Made by a program: the position numbers and the translations under genes
Notes under the pieces: generated by a model
Database searches by the model: none
What the model saw: only the letters and a program-made list of their open reading frames with translations
Told to the model about the DNA's origin: nothing
Part shown: positions 27,001 through 28,594 of the stretch, in pieces
How positions within the stretch are numbered: the stretch's first letter is position 1
Layout: each line of letters opens with the position of its first letter
IMG/VR virus record: IMGVR_UViG_3300029258_002669
Coordinates: 1 to 28,594 of that record
DNA from: a virus
DNA: 28,594 bases
Direction: 5' to 3' (one strand)

Positions 27001-27298
27001 AGACAGGTATTATGTAATCACTAATGATACAAATAGTAATAGAACTAACAATACCTCTTCAGGACGAGCGATTGCTTTAGAGATTCAGAATGCTGCTAGT
27101 TCTACTGAGACCCTTGAGTTTGGAATTTTACAAGATATTGGTTTTAAGGACAGTGTGGCTTCTGGTGGTTTTTTAGGTAGATTTAGAACTGCATACTCCA
27201 ACAAAGCTGCAATACTCTTTCAGAAAGAAGATACTGGATCTATTGAGCAGCTCTACTTTAACTCTATTGAAAAACGAAGAGTACAAAAAGGTGAATAA
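21032..27298 (+). CDS. Giant tail fibre/adhesin with three sialidase-type propeller units and two carbohydrate-binding-like domains, 2088 residues
   Basis: After a Gly/Ser-rich start (GGSGSGGSS) comes an N-terminal barrel module related to the end of the 583-residue fibre, interrupted by an inserted domain. Three repeated units follow (about 275-885, 1095-1560 and 1620-2080). Asp-box motifs lie at 324-331 (STDRGKSS), 458-465 (SVDGGATF), 1146-1153 (TADGGENY), 1266-1273 (STDYGATF), 1661-1668 (STDGGKNW) and 1774-1780 (SDFGDTW), plus a degenerate one near 1831. Residues about 508-648 and 888-1033 are jelly rolls that open with TNGDA and end DNVSI or DNISI, like CBM4/9-type modules; the first appears inserted within unit 1. 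I see no FRIP motif, so binding rather than cleavage is likely. AGGAG lies seven bases before the ATG. Confidence 0.75.
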   Translation: MATSGIKSNQIKGGSGSGGSSLRLRTAEAVTKGQALYAKLRKTLTIDATNDQLTFNEGGSNFTISLTQGEYLYPYTALQTEIKTLMDAAGANIYVVNLDEKNHRIKTFENAGTFNLIASAANSILPTLGFGSVDLVEDASFYRAAGVHTFSSEKMWQVVNTSDDSSPPVQDDGSFTPVGAAHRSESFSAIARNDAAALSSVTGILSGEADGLSGLTVGADHYTNGTAGQISTTQVANSIIVGKATESEIVVVDDVRRDYLFECQPDTDVIPNSLDGVLGWEEVPEIPSMRDSNVTVHDMAADGDVVVICDVDQVTNGLLRVSYSTDRGKSSRYAEIIASGVQENEHTIQSVIGSQWNQHSDFFTASPKVIVDENKIFIAYAHYDGSLREVRGLYGTIDAEGDLVLKQSNAFESSPYAGSISNTSSGEHKLAIRAEKHNGVIYVTMLAATTRPLKIVKSVDGGATFTPETASIKNGSTTIATSNPAGSTSNAQPHRLAVVDIPGQTIDNTELITNGDAGSGDLTGWTDSSLGTGAVTVVDGKFRFTSTDASNFGRLDQQISVTAGKAYRIKWTARMLSDTNAWNVDIRDLASGASFFYVDIASDEYAQNKDDWEVVVIPQSSTLNFRMTWNGAIGVGEFEMDNVSIQEVAQNRVAVLSPCTSGGVASCFNNLFYTDDQDLNNNWATAIDAGELLGFTYHLPIGAYLNTDDKWYIHSIAGHASAHAAAGTARAGSTNLSQVTEIDLSTATPSIQNGTVAWADGTGNTPNIANGSGTNNSNGTPFFEDKTNIIKTDDGVFIACSHDSGKGYMARITDMANVSTSTEIAQIENYQDPILGGTTLINEHHFAKTSGSFQLMYKRNNGSYGAGFTLGKIEAREITIDDSAKAEEVTNGDATGTVGTLPSGWTFSSQNGSFLIGSGNVFECIGGTGQCVGKQQLSLEAGKTYTLKADIINDQRVSVGVVFGYPESEYGFNGEPISPAAEINYGQIRNVGLGSKQSSFTAPQDGGVLVIWNINANSPFNTDNISIEESSVQLANPVDLIDKPNIDEGGYAGHLKVDFDNSTIHAVAEKPFRADGFGDRELLMYNNFGLKQVDVSTRWDDFPTELQDFQANASSVMDFAVSPNGLYRVYAWQQTSITTALRVRATADGGENYAFADIDASVDGGEGVVNHSSSIENFQRYSPKCWVDDTGRVFVAKLDSNNDVSGYYGNIDENGNIVWSKSNIGVNGDHILQDALSYQGIQIAENNGKLYVAAVSSSNSIRMAFSTDYGATFGDGNGSAGEDAAVRAGGTSITATGSSIMRLWVVDDPNGGATDNRIMVHYARGSGGDGFVAWVDESAISGDLQNNWGAEVSISGHGGGNGEFVVADGISPDGTKLAVLCFDANTNNNVYFNYLNLDAATLNAQHGAGGVLLTSGSAFNDYNGHSAISNSGHLWREVSQRIAWHSNNQTVYIVHSTEAGGSPAGAGKLTKIPDVDSPATNIEQEYLEGSGSFAVADESIFNIGDEFHLTYKRIASGVPANWLTQGSIQSWKFTDPDPTSNVAVPLVRITDDSTETNQRVGVSGDLNSGGPDLGRLKTKQSSLGLHIAFSKSSVAGTGIFVNSLEEKTINNEVVEFRQVPVKITFDTADADMCAIDKVGDDILVPNWRRSLSPDRMELKYSTDGGKNWSVDSTTYLTSPTAADNAQDYYQRAPEVIIKPDGTEAVVFYAADTNNLRGVKYVKSGDTWVAASSATISTNTNTPAAFQLCYDSVNDKLYAGYYTLASGNYTVTVSSDFGDTWGSNVTVKDGVSTANFVNSIPVYMGCVDLGGGNTRLFVAGKDAGNNVSVWYSDDDLANWGTKLSGASVGVGGNRTLFGAEQDGNKLALLVYGTGDTNSVYLSVIEDLTAGTPSISTAVDIADGAGSIDMYNGYSISDSGAYFYTKSLARIRWTGSTSLVCSWNQSGTVSHDVVVARVSDTSNIASSTERIKLEGTSTQIWQESGQILKSEEDRYYVITNDTNSNRTNNTSSGRAIALEIQNAASSTETLEFGILQDIGFKDSVASGGFLGRFRTAYSNKAAILFQKEDTGSIEQLYFNSIEKRRVQKGE

Positions 27299-27300
27299 AT

Positions 27301-27792
27301 ATGAAAGAATTTAGTGTTAAGATCGACATTGATAAAGATGTAAACCTAGAAGAACTCATAAAAGAAATGGGTGGGGAGTCACATTGTAGAATTTCACTTA
27401 AAAGAGATGGTAAAACTAAAGTAATTAAATCAGCTCTTTTAGATGAAACTCAAATTCAACCTCAATCTGCACCAGGAGCAGGAGATGCTGTTACTGCTCA
27501 AGATCTTGCTCAGGCTATCTATGATTCTCATGATGCTGCTGCTTCTAGCTTAAAAGCATACAGAGAATCTAAGCTTGATATTATTAGAGAAGGTAGAGAT
27601 AAGCTTCTTAAGGAAGCTGATATTGAACTAGAAAAACATAAAGACTCAGACCCTAAAGCAATTGGTTCTGAAGCAGCTTGGAAAGCCCACAGAATTGCTC
27701 TTAGAGATATGACTGACGCTTATAAAGCTGATATGAGTCTTTTGGACGCTGTAGATTTAGCGGAGCTTTCTTACCCAGCAAAACCAGAATAA
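27301..27792 (+). CDS. Tail-fibre assembly chaperone-like protein, 163 residues
   Basis: The C-terminal half is helical and includes AAWKAHRIALRDMTDAY, which fits the W-x2-[YH]R-x2-LRD pattern of phage tail-fibre assembly chaperones (Tfa/DUF4376-like). The N-terminal 40 residues look like a small alpha/beta domain (FSVKIDIDKDVNLEELI). It starts two bases after the stop of the 2088-residue fibre gene, using AAGGTG inside that gene as ribosome binding site, and another fibre gene follows. Both suit a chaperone made together with its client. The middle is rich in charged helices. A minor structural role cannot be excluded. Confidence 0.55.
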   Translation: MKEFSVKIDIDKDVNLEELIKEMGGESHCRISLKRDGKTKVIKSALLDETQIQPQSAPGAGDAVTAQDLAQAIYDSHDAAASSLKAYRESKLDIIREGRDKLLKEADIELEKHKDSDPKAIGSEAAWKAHRIALRDMTDAYKADMSLLDAVDLAELSYPAKPE

Positions 27793-27809
27793 GGAATATA
27801 GGAGAATAG

Positions 27810-28594
27810 ATGAAAACATTAATCCCAGGCGTAAACTTTGAGGTAGATGATACTTCGATAAAAGAAGGTTTTAATAATTTTATTAAACCTGTATATATTG
27901 ACGCTCCTAATACTGAGATTTTAAACAGAGCACAGGTTTTAGATCAGTCAAATACTCTTAAGTCTTTAATGCCTGTTGAAAGAATTATGATTAGATCTAT
28001 CTCTCTTTTAGAAGATGAGTTTGGACCTAATGGTGAGCCTGTTTATGAAATTGACTCTAAAGACTCTAGAATCAGAGTTGTAGGTGGATGGAGAAATATT
28101 ACAACTGCCTATGGAACACGTATTGATAGTGACAGTAATACAGATATTTTTATTGAAGTAACTTTTTACGGTACTGGATTAAACTTGCTTTATCCAAATG
28201 TAGGTAGTACTAGAGATTTTAGACCTACTATTGATGGTGGTGCTGAAGGAAGTACTATCTTGAGTTCTTCTGAAAGTGCAGTTATTGGCTCAAGAGGAAA
28301 TAATACAAATCAAATTAAAAATGTAACTAGTGGATTAGCTCTAGGATGGCATACTGTAAAACTAAGAGTAGCAAGTGTCAATTTAGTTGATGTTTATGGT
28401 TTTGAAATTATAAATGAAGATGTTCAGTCAAATGTTTTACCAGGTGAGGCTTACTCAGGTCTTTCTACTGAAAGTCTAGCTGCTGCTGGTGTTTTACCAT
28501 TTAAACCAGCCGCTTTAACAGGCACCACTGGAGCAAGAGTCGTCAATTACTTTGATATTGATGATGCAACACTTAAGCAGGCTTTTACTGAAGT
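27810..28594 (+). CDS. Next tail fibre protein, 3' end cut by window
   Basis: The frame is open from ATG 27810 to the right edge (261 codons seen). AGGAG lies six bases upstream. Residues about 110-205 look like a jelly roll of the kind found at the front of carbohydrate-active or SGNH-type fibre proteins: IFIEVTFYGTGLNLLYP, then TIDGG, then LALGWHTVKLRVASVNLVD and YGFEIIN. The first 100 residues include WRNITTAYGTRI. No catalytic residues can be judged because the rest lies outside. It follows the chaperone-like gene in the same operon. It is probably another receptor-binding or tail-fibre protein. Confidence 0.65.
   Translation, partial: MKTLIPGVNFEVDDTSIKEGFNNFIKPVYIDAPNTEILNRAQVLDQSNTLKSLMPVERIMIRSISLLEDEFGPNGEPVYEIDSKDSRIRVVGGWRNITTAYGTRIDSDSNTDIFIEVTFYGTGLNLLYPNVGSTRDFRPTIDGGAEGSTILSSSESAVIGSRGNNTNQIKNVTSGLALGWHTVKLRVASVNLVDVYGFEIINEDVQSNVLPGEAYSGLSTESLAAAGVLPFKPAALTGTTGARVVNYFDIDDATLKQAFTE

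Noticed and set aside
21900-27290. Active sialidase (neuraminidase)
   Set aside because: Asp-boxes are present but no FRIP motif or clear catalytic Arg triad was found. Asp-boxes also occur in non-enzymatic propellers.

Overview
The window is a piece of a large tailed bacteriophage genome, almost certainly a contractile-tailed (myovirus-like) phage with a big structural gene set. It is AT-rich, with many AGA arginine codons and GGAG/AGGAG ribosome binding sites. The host is therefore a bacterium that uses Shine-Dalgarno initiation, but nothing in the sequence names it. No bacterial housekeeping gene, integrase, transposon, tRNA, rRNA or CRISPR array was seen. No stretch longer than about 160 bases lacks a gene.

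Layout. (1) 1-8891, plus strand: baseplate block. It holds a LysM plus gp25-like wedge protein, a giant baseplate-J-like protein whose C-terminal J domain lies in another reading frame, a second J-related wedge protein, and a small tail-tube-like protein. (2) 8860-10386, minus strand: a tight island of six small genes. Two encode proteins with related C-terminal zinc-ribbon motifs, two encode tiny membrane proteins (one only 51 codons and overlapping the end of the tail-tube-like gene), and two are of unknown function. (3) 10548-28594, plus strand: a tail-fibre/adsorption block. It holds fibre/adaptor proteins of 932, 149, 583 and 108 residues, two giant proteins of 1655 and 2088 residues rich in sialidase-type beta-propeller Asp-boxes and carbohydrate-binding-like jelly rolls, a tail-fibre assembly chaperone-like protein, and the start of another fibre protein that runs off the right edge.

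How it works together. Block 1 builds the wedge that holds the tail end in its metastable state. Block 3 supplies the fibres attached to it. Small modules are reused between proteins: the C-terminal module of the 583-residue fibre is nearly the whole of the 149-residue protein, a module inside the 932-residue protein makes up most of the 108-residue protein, and several beta modules are shared between the two wedge proteins. This points to assembly by module shuffling.

Regulation. Three of the five plus-strand gaps of 19 bases or more contain TGGTATTATA followed by a TATAA-like stretch, a good candidate for the phage late promoter. The other two contain CTATAAAAT. One copy lies so close to its start codon that the mRNA would be leaderless. 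The leader of the 1655-residue fibre gene can fold into two consecutive hairpins ending at the start codon.
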